Origin: Chitinophagaceae bacterium
Lineage (GTDB): Bacteria > Bacteroidota > Bacteroidia > Chitinophagales > Chitinophagaceae
Reading direction: 5' to 3'
NCBI GenBank assembly: GCA_016786745.1
Contig: JAEUVS010000011.1
Location: 1 to 64,000, forward strand
Length of the DNA stretch: 64,000 nt
Shown here: positions 56,233 to 64,000 of the stretch, piece by piece
How positions within the stretch are numbered: the first letter of the stretch is position 1
How the letters are laid out: each line of letters begins with the position of its first letter
Made by a program: the position numbers and the translations under genes
Notes under the pieces: generated by a model
The model's database searches: none
Told to the model about the DNA's origin: nothing
Seen by the model: only the letters and a program-made list of their open reading frames with translations

Positions 56233-57393
56233 TTAGTATACGGTTGGGGGTTTATTCAACTTGTATATTTCGACTGTGTTTACGAGCTGCGATCCATTAT
56301 CGCCGCCCGCTATGAACATTTTGTTCGATGCTGAGGCCAACTCAACGCCTGTTTTTTCCTCGAGCATGTAAAAATGAGTTTTGCTATTCTTTCTTGCATT
56401 ATAAACATCTACGATCTGGTGGAAGCCCTCGAGCTCAGGAGCGTCTCCTGCGTATGTTCCACCCGCGAATAAAACATAGTCATCTATCGAACCTGCGCCA
56501 ACATCCCAACTTTGCCCGGTATACGCATTCTTTTCCCACCACTCAAGTGTGGTAGGCTTAAACACATACGCGGGATTGCTCAAAAAAATCACTTTGTCAT
56601 AAGCCCCGGCTGCCGCGGTAACAGGAAAGCCGTCATATCCATTATGCAAATCGAGCGTCCATCCGCCAGTTGTTACATTATACACATCCGCCAGGATTCC
56701 CTCATAGCCTGTTTTCAGACCAGCGAAAACGATCCTGTTACCTGCCGCCGCCCCCCATATCCCGCCCACTCGTGGGATTGAGCTGAGTTCGTTAGTAGAC
56801 CACATACCGGTTGCCACTTCATAAATATCCACTTTCAAAGACTCTACCCCTGCACTCTTCCTGCCCGCAGCAAAAACAATTTTTCCGCCCGCTGCCGCCG
56901 CTGCCATATCATATCTCGCTTCGCTCAGCTGAGCTGTTGACCATGTATTGGCAACTACATCATAAATATCTACAACTTTGGAAGAGGCACCTGATGAGGT
57001 TATACCTCCAGCAAAAACAATCTTGTTGCCCCATGCAGCAGCCGAAAGCTTCTTTCTCGCAACACTCAGGTTGGCTGTCGTCTTTTCAAGAGTAGTAACA
57101 TCAAAAATATCAACAGCCGATGTTACAACGGTGCCTCCTCTATAAGGCGTTGCACCACCCGCAAAAACTACTTTACTTCCGATACCTGCAGCCGCGTGTC
57201 CGATCCTCGGAGAAGAAAGAGTTTTTGTATTGATAAGCTGGAAAAGTGGCGGAGTATAAGTGGGATCAATTCCTCCCCCACCACCGGCCTCGCTTGCAAC
57301 GGCAGGACCATTCTTCTGTGTGCCGATGTCTTTTACACAACCACCCAATAAAATCGGGAGTAGCAAAGTCGCGCAGAAGGCTGTCAGTTTCAT
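56233..57393 (-). CDS. Kelch-repeat lipoprotein
   Basis: The 386-residue protein has a lipobox LLGGC (Cys19), a Gly-rich linker (EAGGGGGIDPTYTPP), and about five to six kelch-type repeats. Each contains a variant of AAGIGSKVVFAGG, AAWGNKIVFAGGI or AAAGGKIVFAAG followed by VDIYDVVANTWST. These build a beta-propeller on the cell surface or in the periplasm, usually for binding. It lies 63 bases downstream of the NarL-type regulator gene on the same strand. The spacer contains a palindrome and promoter that match those in front of the regulator itself, so it is a likely target of that regulator. Confidence 0.85.
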   Translation of the reverse strand: MKLTAFCATLLLPILLGGCVKDIGTQKNGPAVASEAGGGGGIDPTYTPPLFQLINTKTLSSPRIGHAAAGIGSKVVFAGGATPYRGGTVVTSAVDIFDVTTLEKTTANLSVARKKLSAAAWGNKIVFAGGITSSGASSKVVDIYDVVANTWSTAQLSEARYDMAAAAAGGKIVFAAGRKSAGVESLKVDIYEVATGMWSTNELSSIPRVGGIWGAAAGNRIVFAGLKTGYEGILADVYNVTTGGWTLDLHNGYDGFPVTAAAGAYDKVIFLSNPAYVFKPTTLEWWEKNAYTGQSWDVGAGSIDDYVLFAGGTYAGDAPELEGFHQIVDVYNARKNSKTHFYMLEEKTGVELASASNKMFIAGGDNGSQLVNTVEIYKLNKPPTVY

Positions 57394-57410
57394 GGCTTTT
57401 GATGTTGGCC

Positions 57411-57457
57411 TAAATCTACAGCTGGTTATTGTCGCAAGTCAACCCCAATATTGGGGT
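57411..57457 (-). promoter_or_regulatory. Operator palindrome and promoter of the kelch gene
   Basis: A perfect 16-base palindrome, ACCCCAATATTGGGGT (57442-57457), stands 23 bases upstream of a near-consensus -7 box on the minus strand (TAGATTTA, 57418-57411). Its first three bases overlap the end of the regulator's stop codon area. The -33 position has TTG right at the palindrome edge (57442-57440). The same spacing is found before the regulator gene. Confidence 0.65.
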
Positions 57458-58086
57458 CAGATTAATTTTTCATTGATGGCTTTGCTCACTGCTTCTGTTG
57501 CAGAATGCACCTGCAGTTTTTCGTAGATCTTCTTAACATAACTGCGAATGGTTTCAAAGGTAAGCCCTGTTTCCGTAGCAATCATTTTGTAACTGTTCCC
57601 TTTGCAAAGTAATTTCAGTATCTGCTCTTCGCGGTATGTAAAATCATAATTGTTTGGAGCCGACGGCTTCTGCATGGATAACAATATCATTTTCGCGACA
57701 GAAGGACTTAACGTTGCGCCTTCAGCAAGCACATCTTTTATTGCAGGAATTAATTTTTCGGATACATTCTTTTTTAACAGGTAACCGGAGGCGCCAGCAC
57801 AAATCGCGTCTAGAATATGAGTGCTGTCGTCGAACACGGTGAGCATGATGATATGCACTTTGCTATCAAACGCCCGGATTGCCCTTACAGCTTCAATGCC
57901 CGACAGGCCCGGCAAATCAATATCCATCAAAATAATATCCGGCGCAGAGCTTCTCACTTCAACCGGAGCCAGTTTTCCATTGTCAAAAGTTCCGGAAACA
58001 ACAAATTCACCCGATAATGAAAGCAATTCTTCAAGGCTCACGCGGAGCGCCGCATCATCTTCGTAAATCTGTACCGTTGTAAGCAT
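57457..58086 (-). CDS. NarL/FixJ-type response regulator
   Basis: The 209-residue regulator has a receiver domain at 1-120, with acidic residues EDD near residue 10, phospho-acceptor Asp55 in LMDIDLPG and a conserved Lys in GYLLKKN. A LuxR-type helix-turn-helix lies at about 148-205 (FTYREEQILKLLCKGNSYKM, GLTFETIRSYVKKIYEKL). The gene follows the TPR-histidine kinase gene by 52 bases. It is flanked on both sides by nearly identical palindromes that each stand 23 bases from a -7 box, which fits a regulator that controls its own gene and the kelch gene behind it. Confidence 0.95.
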   Translation of the reverse strand: MLTTVQIYEDDAALRVSLEELLSLSGEFVVSGTFDNGKLAPVEVRSSAPDIILMDIDLPGLSGIEAVRAIRAFDSKVHIIMLTVFDDSTHILDAICAGASGYLLKKNVSEKLIPAIKDVLAEGATLSPSVAKMILLSMQKPSAPNNYDFTYREEQILKLLCKGNSYKMIATETGLTFETIRSYVKKIYEKLQVHSATEAVSKAINEKLI

Positions 58087-58091
58087 GTATT

Positions 58092-58139
58092 CAAATTTAA
58101 TCCAGGCGGTATCTTATCATATACCCCAATTTTGGGGGT
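58092..58139 (-). promoter_or_regulatory. Operator palindrome and promoter of the response-regulator gene
   Basis: ACCCCAATTTTGGGGGT (58123-58139), a near-perfect inverted repeat, stands exactly 23 bases upstream of TAAATTTG on the minus strand (58099-58092), a full -7 box. No TTG is present at -33, so an activator bound at the palindrome may replace it. The regulator's ATG is six bases beyond the -7 box. Confidence 0.65.
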
Positions 58140-60004
58140 TAGATGGTAAAACTCAAAGAAACGGAGGTGCCCTGGTCGATCGTAGAAACAATATCAAGCT
58201 GACCATCGAGCTGATCCGCTCTCATCGTCATATTATTCAACCCGTTTCCCCGTTTCACTGTATGTATATCAAACCCACCTCCGTTGTCCCTTATCTTCAT
58301 TCCTATCCTGTTGTTCTTCAATTTTTCAAACTCAACGTCAATCACTGAAGCTCCGCTGTATTTAACGGCATTGTTAACCGCTTCCTTAAAAACCAGGAAA
58401 ACACTTTTCCTTGTATTCGCATTGAGATTGATGTGCTCAATTTCTTCGGGAGTTCTAAATCTCAAATCTATTTGCAGCGGCTCGCAAATTTCAGCGGCAA
58501 ATTCACGCATGCGCATCAGCATGCTGCCGAAATCATTGTTACCGGGGTTGATGGACCAGATAATGTCGCTCATACTGTCCATCGTTTTTCGCGTGTGCCG
58601 TTGAATTTTTACCAATTGATCCGAGACCGCTGCATCCCCTGAATTTTTATTAAGCGCAATGCGGCTGCTTATGTCGATCGCAGATAATGCAGACCCGATA
58701 TCATCGTGGAGATCGCCCGCTATCTGGTTGCGCAAAACCTGCTCCTGCAAACGTCTTTTTATTTTGTAACGGTTTAGCAATAAAAAAGCAATTACAACCG
58801 AAACAACGAAAAGTAAAATGAAAGTATATTGAATCAACCGTGTGCGTCGGGCTTCGGCGCTCGCCAGCTGGTTCTGTGTTTTCAATAGTAATATCTGCTG
58901 TTCTTTCTTTTCTGTTTCAAACCTTTCTTTCAGCTCCGTTGTTTGCCGGATCTGTTCAGCGATATTTAAACTGTCTTTCAATTCCGATGTTTTCTGTTGG
59001 TATTGAAAAGCTTTCCGCCAATCGCCAGTCTGCTGATATAGCTTAGCTAACTCAGCAGACGCGTCCATCATATAGTTCGTCATTCTCAACGTATCGTTCA
59101 TCGTGTACGATCGTAAAAGGTACCCTTCCGCTTCATCATATCTCTTCAGCTGCGCCAGCGTTTTACCGACGGAGAAAGCTTCAAAAGCCATGTCGGCCCT
59201 GTTATCGATCTTTTCAAATGTGCGATAAGCGAAGAGATAATGCTCGAGGGCCAACTGGTAATTTTTCATCCCGTAATATGTTTCCGCAACATGTTCGCGC
59301 ACCATCGCCGCGGTATATGGCGTCATAGTTATTTTGTTACCCTCAAGTGCAAGACAACGCTGCAGAATTAAAAGACTGCTATCGAGAAAACCCATGTTAC
59401 GATACAGGATGCTCAGGCTGATACCTGTACCTATATACCGGAAATAGTCTTTCATCTCAACAAAGCCCGTGAGCGCCTGGTTAAAATAAGCTGCCGCCTG
59501 TTTGTAATCTTTACTCTCACGGTATACGATCGCAAACAAACGCATTACATTCGTATGATAGGCTGTGTTCTTTGTTTTAAGGCTGAGTGAATCGGCTCGT
59601 ATCAGGTAACGGATCGCATCCGAAAATTTACTTTGCTTGATATAAACTTCGGAAAGGTTTATCCACGCCTTAACCGTATTATCCTCGCTTTTTACGGCCG
59701 CAAACAACCGCCATGCTTTTTCCAAAGCGGTTACGGATGAATCAAGAAAACCTTTGTGCATTAGCGCCCAGCCCAACGCGTTCCAGGCATTGGCAATACC
59801 TACAGAATCGTTCGCTTCATTCGCTTCAATCAACACCGTATTGGCCACCGAAATAGCTGAATCAGAATGCAAACTGGCAAGCGCAAACGCAGAATCCGCT
59901 TTGTCGAAATGTTTTCCGTAAGTCTGCGCCGTAGAAGAAGTATAAATGGTCGATACAAGTAAACAAACGAGGGAGGTATAGCGACTGCAACTCTTCATAA
60001 GCAT
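58139..60004 (-). CDS. TPR-containing sensor histidine kinase (HisKA_3 type)
   Basis: The 621-residue protein has a signal peptide (about 1-26), a periplasmic array of about seven TPR-like helical repeats (30-345), a coiled coil (350-388), one membrane helix (392-412) and a cytoplasmic kinase. The kinase has His433 in AGDLHDDIGSALSAI and a HATPase domain with FKEAVNNAVKYSGAS, KIRDNGGGFD and GNGLNNMTMRADQL. This design, with TPR sensing outside and NarL-type output inside, is common in Bacteroidota. It is encoded directly upstream of the response regulator. The ligand of the TPR part is unknown. Confidence 0.93.
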   Translation of the reverse strand: MLMKSCSRYTSLVCLLVSTIYTSSTAQTYGKHFDKADSAFALASLHSDSAISVANTVLIEANEANDSVGIANAWNALGWALMHKGFLDSSVTALEKAWRLFAAVKSEDNTVKAWINLSEVYIKQSKFSDAIRYLIRADSLSLKTKNTAYHTNVMRLFAIVYRESKDYKQAAAYFNQALTGFVEMKDYFRYIGTGISLSILYRNMGFLDSSLLILQRCLALEGNKITMTPYTAAMVREHVAETYYGMKNYQLALEHYLFAYRTFEKIDNRADMAFEAFSVGKTLAQLKRYDEAEGYLLRSYTMNDTLRMTNYMMDASAELAKLYQQTGDWRKAFQYQQKTSELKDSLNIAEQIRQTTELKERFETEKKEQQILLLKTQNQLASAEARRTRLIQYTFILLFVVSVVIAFLLLNRYKIKRRLQEQVLRNQIAGDLHDDIGSALSAIDISSRIALNKNSGDAAVSDQLVKIQRHTRKTMDSMSDIIWSINPGNNDFGSMLMRMREFAAEICEPLQIDLRFRTPEEIEHINLNANTRKSVFLVFKEAVNNAVKYSGASVIDVEFEKLKNNRIGMKIRDNGGGFDIHTVKRGNGLNNMTMRADQLDGQLDIVSTIDQGTSVSLSFTI

Positions 60005-60110
60005 GAATTGGGAAAGCGGCCAGTACCCTAATTTAATTAAAAGCCCGCAGATGTCGCAAACGCCCTTCTTTTTGTCTTGATTGACACCCGGTTCTGCCTG
60101 GCAGTTTCTC

Positions 60111-60118
60111 TACATTTG
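60111..60118 (+). promoter_or_regulatory. Possible -7 box of the DoxX-like gene
   Basis: TACATTTG fits TAnnTTTG and ends 19 bases before the ATG at 60138. No TTG occurs at the right distance upstream, so the promoter may be weak or regulated. Confidence 0.35.
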
Positions 60119-60137
60119 AGAAATCAAACATCAAAAA

Positions 60138-60495
60138 ATGAAAAAGATTAAAATCTGGTACTGGATAGTTACTATACTCTTCTGCGCATTTATGCTGTCG
60201 TCCGCAATTCAGCATATGATCGTAACCCCTGAGTCTGTAACCATAATAAGCGACGGACTTGGTTATCCGAAGTATATTATTCCTTTCCTGGGAGTTGCAA
60301 AACTGTTAGGTGTGATAGGAATTCTTATTCCGGGTTAAGGAGTGGGCATATGCCGGTCTTTTTTTCGATCTCGCAGCGGCAACATATTCAGTATTGGCGT
60401 TCGGGTTTCAGCCACCGGTTTTATTCATGATACTTCCCATAAGCTTTTTGTTTATCTCTTATTTTCTGTGGCACAGGATTAAGCAAGGTCATTGA
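60138..60495 (+). pseudogene. DoxX-like membrane protein gene, frameshifted
   Basis: The first part reads a DoxX-like protein (KIKIWYWIVTILFCAFMLSS, then GYPKYIIPFLGVAKLLGVIG) and stops after LIPG at TAA 60336-60338. Directly behind, in another frame, the rest of the family pattern continues: KEWAYAGLFFDLAAATYSVL, AFGFQPPVLFMILPISF, FISYFLWHRIKQGH, ending at TGA 60493-60495. Joined, the two halves give a normal DoxX-like protein of about 120 residues with four membrane helices. A few bases seem to be missing at the join, around 60333-60340. Either the gene is broken or the read contains an error. It is convergent with, and slightly overlaps, the ECF42-type sigma gene. Confidence 0.82.
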
Positions 60496-61711
60496 TCCTG
60501 TCTTTTATCAGCTGTTTTTCCGTATTTGTTTTTGCCAGTTTGTACGCCCGTTCAAGATGCGATTTCGCTTTGCTGTTATCTACATTTTTATACAGCTCAG
60601 CAAGCAACACAAAATAAAAATGGTTATTGTCGAAGTTTAATTTCTTCGCTTCCTGCAATGCTGTATTACGTCCGGTAGCTTTATACAACGCATAGATCCT
60701 GTTGAGTGCAACAACAGGCGAGTAGTTTACCAAAAGCAGTTTGTCGTACAATTTTAAAATCTCTTTCCATTTTTCTTTGCTATCATCCTTCGTGCAATGC
60801 CAGTATGCGATGCCCGCTTCAAGATGATAAGAAGTGATTTCATTTCCTTCAGCTGATAAATTCAGAAAATAACTTCCCTGGTCGATCAGGTCCTGGTTCC
60901 ACAATTGCTCGTCCTGTTGTTCATAGAGCACCATCGCATGGTTGTCTGCCTGTCTCGCATCAAACCGCGACGCATGAAAGCACATAAGCGCCATCAGTGC
61001 GTTTGTCTCCGGGCGATTTGTTTTTTCATATTCGGTGAGCATTATTCCCAACCGCATCGCTTCCATGCAAAATTCTTTTCTCAATACTTCGTTCTGCGTT
61101 TTTGAATAATATCCTTCACTAAACAGCAAGTAAATAATATGAAGAACGTTAACGAGGCGATCCGATATTTCGTGCCCGGGTGGCAGCTCCATTTTCACTT
61201 TTTCAGCTCGCAGTTTTTCTTTCGCCCTGGATAAACGCTTGTTAATAGTTTCTTTGTTGGTGAGAAATGCTTCGGCAATTTCGTCGATCCCGAAACCGCA
61301 AAGTATACGCAACGCAAGACCAATTTGTGCCTCGCTGGCAATGGCGGGGTTACAGACAGCAAACAGCATTTGAAGCTGGCTGTCTTTTATATTCTGGTTA
61401 GAGAAGTCCACTTCAATGTAGTTATGTTTCTCCTGGCCCGATGTTATTTGCGGCTTCACTTTTTCTTCGAAGATTTTATTTCTTCTGAAGTGATAGAGCG
61501 CCCTTTGTTTGGCAACCGCATACAGCCACGCGGGCGGATTATCAGGAATTCCTTTTAAGCCCCACGTTTCAGATGCCGCTAAAAATGTTTCACTCACAAT
61601 ATCTTCAGCAGTCCCGATATGCTGCAATCCAAAATGGTTGCTGATAACAGCAACCATTTTTGCAAATTCCTCCTGGAAAAGATGCTTGATTGATAATTGT
61701 TCTTTTTCCAT
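60479..61711 (-). CDS. ECF42-type sigma factor with C-terminal TPR extension
   Basis: The 410-residue protein has an ECF sigma core (region 2 in LQHIGTAEDIVSETFLAASE and PAWLYAVAKQRALYHFRRNK; region 4 in LALRILCGFGIDEIAEAFLT and KETINKRLSRAKEKLRAEKV). A 200-residue C-terminal helical extension follows, with IYLLFSEGYYS and ALNRIYALYKATGR, as in ECF42 factors (DUF6596 type). ECF42 members have no anti-sigma factor. They are usually encoded next to a DGPF (YCII-like) protein, exactly as here, where the DGPF gene lies 20 bases upstream. The family is linked to stress and antibiotic-related responses elsewhere. The target promoter is unknown. Confidence 0.92.
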   Translation of the reverse strand: MEKEQLSIKHLFQEEFAKMVAVISNHFGLQHIGTAEDIVSETFLAASETWGLKGIPDNPPAWLYAVAKQRALYHFRRNKIFEEKVKPQITSGQEKHNYIEVDFSNQNIKDSQLQMLFAVCNPAIASEAQIGLALRILCGFGIDEIAEAFLTNKETINKRLSRAKEKLRAEKVKMELPPGHEISDRLVNVLHIIYLLFSEGYYSKTQNEVLRKEFCMEAMRLGIMLTEYEKTNRPETNALMALMCFHASRFDARQADNHAMVLYEQQDEQLWNQDLIDQGSYFLNLSAEGNEITSYHLEAGIAYWHCTKDDSKEKWKEILKLYDKLLLVNYSPVVALNRIYALYKATGRNTALQEAKKLNFDNNHFYFVLLAELYKNVDNSKAKSHLERAYKLAKTNTEKQLIKDRINDLA

Positions 61712-61731
61712 ATTTCACTACTGCGCAGTGA

Positions 61732-62070
61732 CTATACATATATCGGGCGTATTTCCACACTGCCTCCGCTGTCGATTACAGGGCATCCATGCGCAAGTGT
61801 TGTCGCTTCGTCGAGGTCTTCTGCTTTCACCACTATTAAACCTCCCAACAGTTCCCTGATTTCCACAAAGGGTCCGTCTGTAATAACGCCTCCTGCTTTC
61901 AGCACCCTGCCTTCCGGAACAAGGCGTGTAGCCGCATTCGCCAGCTTTCCCTGCGAAGCGATATTACTTATCCAGTCTTTCCATTTCTGCACCCGCGATT
62001 CCATTTCTTTGGGCGACTCCTTACTGTAGTCGAAATTTGCCTGCCTGAACAATAATGCGAAGTCTTTCAT
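61732..62070 (-). CDS. YCII-related DGPF-domain protein
   Basis: The 112-residue protein has the ferredoxin-like YCII fold with the signature ITDGPFVEIRELLGG near residue 63. The N-terminus is FALLFRQANFDYS and the C-terminus VIDSGGSVEIRPIYV. DGPF proteins are the standard genomic partners of ECF42 sigma factors. In most genomes they are thought to be targets of the sigma factor rather than its inhibitors. The gene precedes the ECF42-type gene by 20 bases in one operon. No enzymatic activity is established. Confidence 0.92.
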   Translation of the reverse strand: MKDFALLFRQANFDYSKESPKEMESRVQKWKDWISNIASQGKLANAATRLVPEGRVLKAGGVITDGPFVEIRELLGGLIVVKAEDLDEATTLAHGCPVIDSGGSVEIRPIYV

Positions 62071-62129
62071 TCTTTCGAGTTTTTAAGAAACCTGGGTAGT
62101 GTCGCAATTTAAATTTAAAAGATACATTT

Positions 62130-62243
62130 CCGCTGATTCCTCACGCTCGTCTGCTTCGCAGAACTCGGTTCGGAATGACGTCAGGGTCTTTATGGTCATC
62201 CCGAACCGACGCGAAGCGTCGCGTGAGGGATCGGCGGAGACGC
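62130..62243 (+). repeat. Intergenic palindromic repeats, inverted pair D
   Basis: A minus-strand unit (62130-62180) faces a plus-strand unit (62195-62243, GTCATCCCGAACCGACGCG ... GTGAGGGATCGGCGGAGAC) across 14 bases. The tip of the plus unit, GACGCGAAGCGTC, is a perfect inverted repeat. The pair separates the AhpD-like gene from the DGPF/ECF42 operon. Confidence 0.8.
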
Positions 62244-62278
62244 AAATTTCAAACTGAGACACCACTGAAACTTGTTAT

Positions 62279-62749
62279 TTATGCGCGTGCCTTGAACATT
62301 CCTGCTTTATAGGTGCCCACTTCCGGCCGGAATGCAATATTAAAACGATTGTATGCACTAACCGTAGTTACCGCGACTGTGATATCAATCAATTCCTGTT
62401 CCGAAAATTCCGCGCGCGCTTCTTCATATACTTCATCTGAAATCTGCCCGTTTTCAATATTGTTAACAGCTTCGGCCCATGCCAGTGCCGCGCGTTCGCG
62501 TTTCGTATAGAACGGAGCCTCGCGCCAGGCACTGATCGTGTATATGCGTTGCTCGGTTTCACCCTCAGCACGCAGGTCCTTGGAGTGCATATCAAGACAG
62601 TAGGCGCAACCATTAATTTGCGATACCCTGTACTCAATCAAATGCAGAAGTGTTTCTTCTACAGGCGATTTTGCAAGATATATTCCCAGGCCCTGCATTG
62701 CTTTCATCGCTCCGGATCCTTTCTCCAAAAGGTTAATTCTCGTTTCCAT
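62279..62749 (-). CDS. AhpD-like carboxymuconolactone decarboxylase family protein
   Basis: The 156-residue helical protein carries the alkylhydroperoxidase motif: Glu39 in LIEYRVSQINGCAYCLDMHS with the redox pair Cys48/Cys51 and His55. The second half shows AALAWAEAVNNI and LIDITVAVTTVSAYNRFNI, typical of the AhpD-like subgroup. Such proteins act in peroxide reduction or related thiol chemistry in the cytoplasm. It is encoded upstream of the DGPF/ECF42 genes on the same strand, separated by 208 bases that contain the repeat pair. ECF-linked genes of this family are common, so it may belong to the same stress response. Confidence 0.92.
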   Translation of the reverse strand: METRINLLEKGSGAMKAMQGLGIYLAKSPVEETLLHLIEYRVSQINGCAYCLDMHSKDLRAEGETEQRIYTISAWREAPFYTKRERAALAWAEAVNNIENGQISDEVYEEARAEFSEQELIDITVAVTTVSAYNRFNIAFRPEVGTYKAGMFKARA

Positions 62750-62839
62750 GTTCTAAAAACTTAATTTGTTATTAAAGAGATTTACACCCTAATGATGACT
62801 GAGGAGAATGAAATTGGACACGTGGACGAAAAAAAATTT

Positions 62840-64000
62840 TTATTCTTTCAGGGCCACTACAACTTTCGCGTTTTTTTGCTTTGTGGAGGAAATGAAAACC
62901 TCATGGCGGTTGGCGCCGGCTGTTACGATCATGAGAGAAGTATTCGGGGGAATGGATCCAAGATTGTCGGCCACCATTACCAGTTCATGATAGGGTTGAA
63001 ATTTATTCACCCTGATATTTAGCGTTACCGGGTCCTGGGATATTCTCGCGCGGCGGACTACCAATGCGTTGTTATGGTAGATGGTAACCGTGTCACCGTC
63101 TATTTCACCGTTGTCGTACAGGTCGATACGTATGTTGCCCTCTTCTGCTTCAATCTCTTTTACAAGCGCGTTAACGCGTGTGGTGAGCGCTCGTGGCGGT
63201 GGAGGGAGAGATGGCCTTCGCCTTATTTCTGGTGGTTTAATGACAATAGAATCCTTTTTAACAGGCGACGCACTTAGTGCAAGCGAGCCTTTTGGTGGAG
63301 ATGTTTTGGCAACAGTTTTCTTGAGAGCCGGCTGTTTTGCCACAGGTTGTTTCGCCACAGGCTTTTTAACAACAGGCTGTTTTGCCAAAGGCTTTTTTAC
63401 TACTGGCGCTTTTGCGACAGGTTTCTTCACCGGGGTCGCTTTTGGCGAGGCTTTTTTAGCTATCGGCGGTGGCGGAGGAGGAACGCATTCACGAAATGTT
63501 ACATCATCCATCGCGAAATCATTGCCGCATCCGCCAGGTGAATGATTAATCATTACAATCTCTATCGGCGTTGCAGCAGCAGGAGTCGTAAACATGAAAT
63601 TATACTGCGTCCATTTCACCGACTGCACGCGGACCACCTCGCCGGTGCTGAGTTGCGCGATGTTCTTTCCCTCAGGTGTTTGAAGCCTGATCGTAATGTC
63701 TGGCAACAGCGGAAACGGACATTTTTCAGTGATCCTGCACACATTCATCATCCATGTGGAGAATTCGTAAGGTGTGTTCGGTTTTAGGCCATTCACCGTT
63801 GTCCTGAAGAAAACTCCGCTGTAGTAAGATGAGTTGATCAACAGCATATTGCCGTTAACATCTCCGGGAGTGTGATCTTCTTTTAAAGTGTGCCAATCGT
63901 TTCTGAAGCAGTCTGCCGTGTAAGGAGTAAAAGTAAAATGACCGTCGGAAGGACAATATCCGTCAACACGCTCGTATCTCGCCGGCACCATGTTATTGCT
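62840..64000 (-). CDS. Secreted multidomain protein, 5' end outside the window
   Basis: The frame stays open to the right edge, so the true start and signal peptide lie outside the window. Visible parts are a beta-rich domain of about 165 residues (CPSDGHFTFTPYTADCFRND, MLLINSSYYSGVFFRTTVNG, GCGNDFAMDDVTFREC), similar to domains of large Bacteroidota surface proteins. It is followed by a proline run, then a Lys/Pro/Ala-rich spacer of about 80 residues made of repeated KKPVAK/KQPVVK units. A C-terminal domain of about 110 residues comes last (NIRIDLYDNGEIDGDTVTIY, NRHEVFISSTKQ). The spacer probably spans or binds the cell wall. The function is unknown. Confidence 0.75.
   Translation of the reverse strand, partial: SNNMVPARYERVDGYCPSDGHFTFTPYTADCFRNDWHTLKEDHTPGDVNGNMLLINSSYYSGVFFRTTVNGLKPNTPYEFSTWMMNVCRITEKCPFPLLPDITIRLQTPEGKNIAQLSTGEVVRVQSVKWTQYNFMFTTPAAATPIEIVMINHSPGGCGNDFAMDDVTFRECVPPPPPPIAKKASPKATPVKKPVAKAPVVKKPLAKQPVVKKPVAKQPVAKQPALKKTVAKTSPPKGSLALSASPVKKDSIVIKPPEIRRRPSLPPPPRALTTRVNALVKEIEAEEGNIRIDLYDNGEIDGDTVTIYHNNALVVRRARISQDPVTLNIRVNKFQPYHELVMVADNLGSIPPNTSLMIVTAGANRHEVFISSTKQKNAKVVVALKE

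Noticed and set aside
62083..62265. 60-codon minus-strand frame
   Set aside because: It is read through the inverted hairpin repeats and has no family pattern.
63242..63480. KPVAK-type repeats as a possible CRISPR or tandem-repeat array
   Set aside because: They are in-frame codon repeats encoding a Lys/Pro/Ala spacer in the secreted protein. There are no regular spacers.

Overview
The window reads as chromosomal DNA of a Bacteroidota bacterium, most likely an aerobic member of the Chitinophagaceae. The evidence is two SusC/SusD pairs each with its own ECF sigma/FecR regulators, many Bacteroidota-style lipoproteins, promoters of the form TTG-N19/20-TAnnTTTG, and the families of the housekeeping proteins. 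The genus is an inference.

Layout. 1-400: minus-strand leader with three tandem promoters and a boxA-like element, probably feeding an rRNA operon just outside the left edge. 476-10271: mostly housekeeping genes (truA, an M1 aminopeptidase, a lemA-TPM-TPM operon, a sugar-dehydrogenase lipoprotein, pgk, gap, tRNA-Glu). 10272-16532: a patchy accessory stretch after the tRNA, with a decayed small gene, a three-gene GNAT cassette, a DUF1345 membrane protein, a TonB receptor that has lost its barrel, an OmpA-like protein and a GH16 glucanase. 16781-22931: an outer-membrane barrel protein, a flippase with an HPr-kinase-like partner, and an esterase. 22932-29304: three c-type cytochrome enzymes (two fused to beta-propellers, one di-haem peroxidase) and a PAS-LuxR regulator. 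29324-41990: a polysaccharide utilisation locus in the order sigma, FecR, SusC, SusD, FG-GAP/ASPIC lipoprotein, GH29 fucosidase fused to an SGNH esterase, running almost without gap into a cytochrome/beta-propeller gene. 42185-45576: an acetyl-xylan-esterase-like double hydrolase and an alkaline-phosphatase-superfamily enzyme, divergent from a second sigma-FecR-SusC-SusD set (45705-52402). 52435-64000: two two-component systems, a PEP mutase/isocitrate lyase superfamily enzyme, an ankyrin protein, a kelch lipoprotein, an ECF42-type sigma factor with its DGPF partner and an AhpD-like protein, a frameshifted DoxX gene, and a secreted protein cut by the right edge.

How the parts may work together. 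The first polysaccharide locus probably imports and trims an acetylated, fucose-containing glycan. The c-type cytochrome enzymes placed directly downstream suggest that some released sugar is oxidised in the periplasm; this is inferred from gene order only. A clear regulatory signal lies around the NarL-type response regulator at 57457-58086. Nearly identical ACCCCAA/TTGGGGT palindromes stand exactly 23 bases upstream of -7 boxes, one in front of the regulator and one in front of the kelch lipoprotein gene, so the regulator probably controls both.

A family of hairpin repeats (GTCATCCCGAACC...GTGAGGGATC) occurs at four intergenic places, as single copies on both sides of pgk and as inverted pairs near 42.1 kb and 62.2 kb. 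No CRISPR array, complete insertion sequence or prophage was seen.
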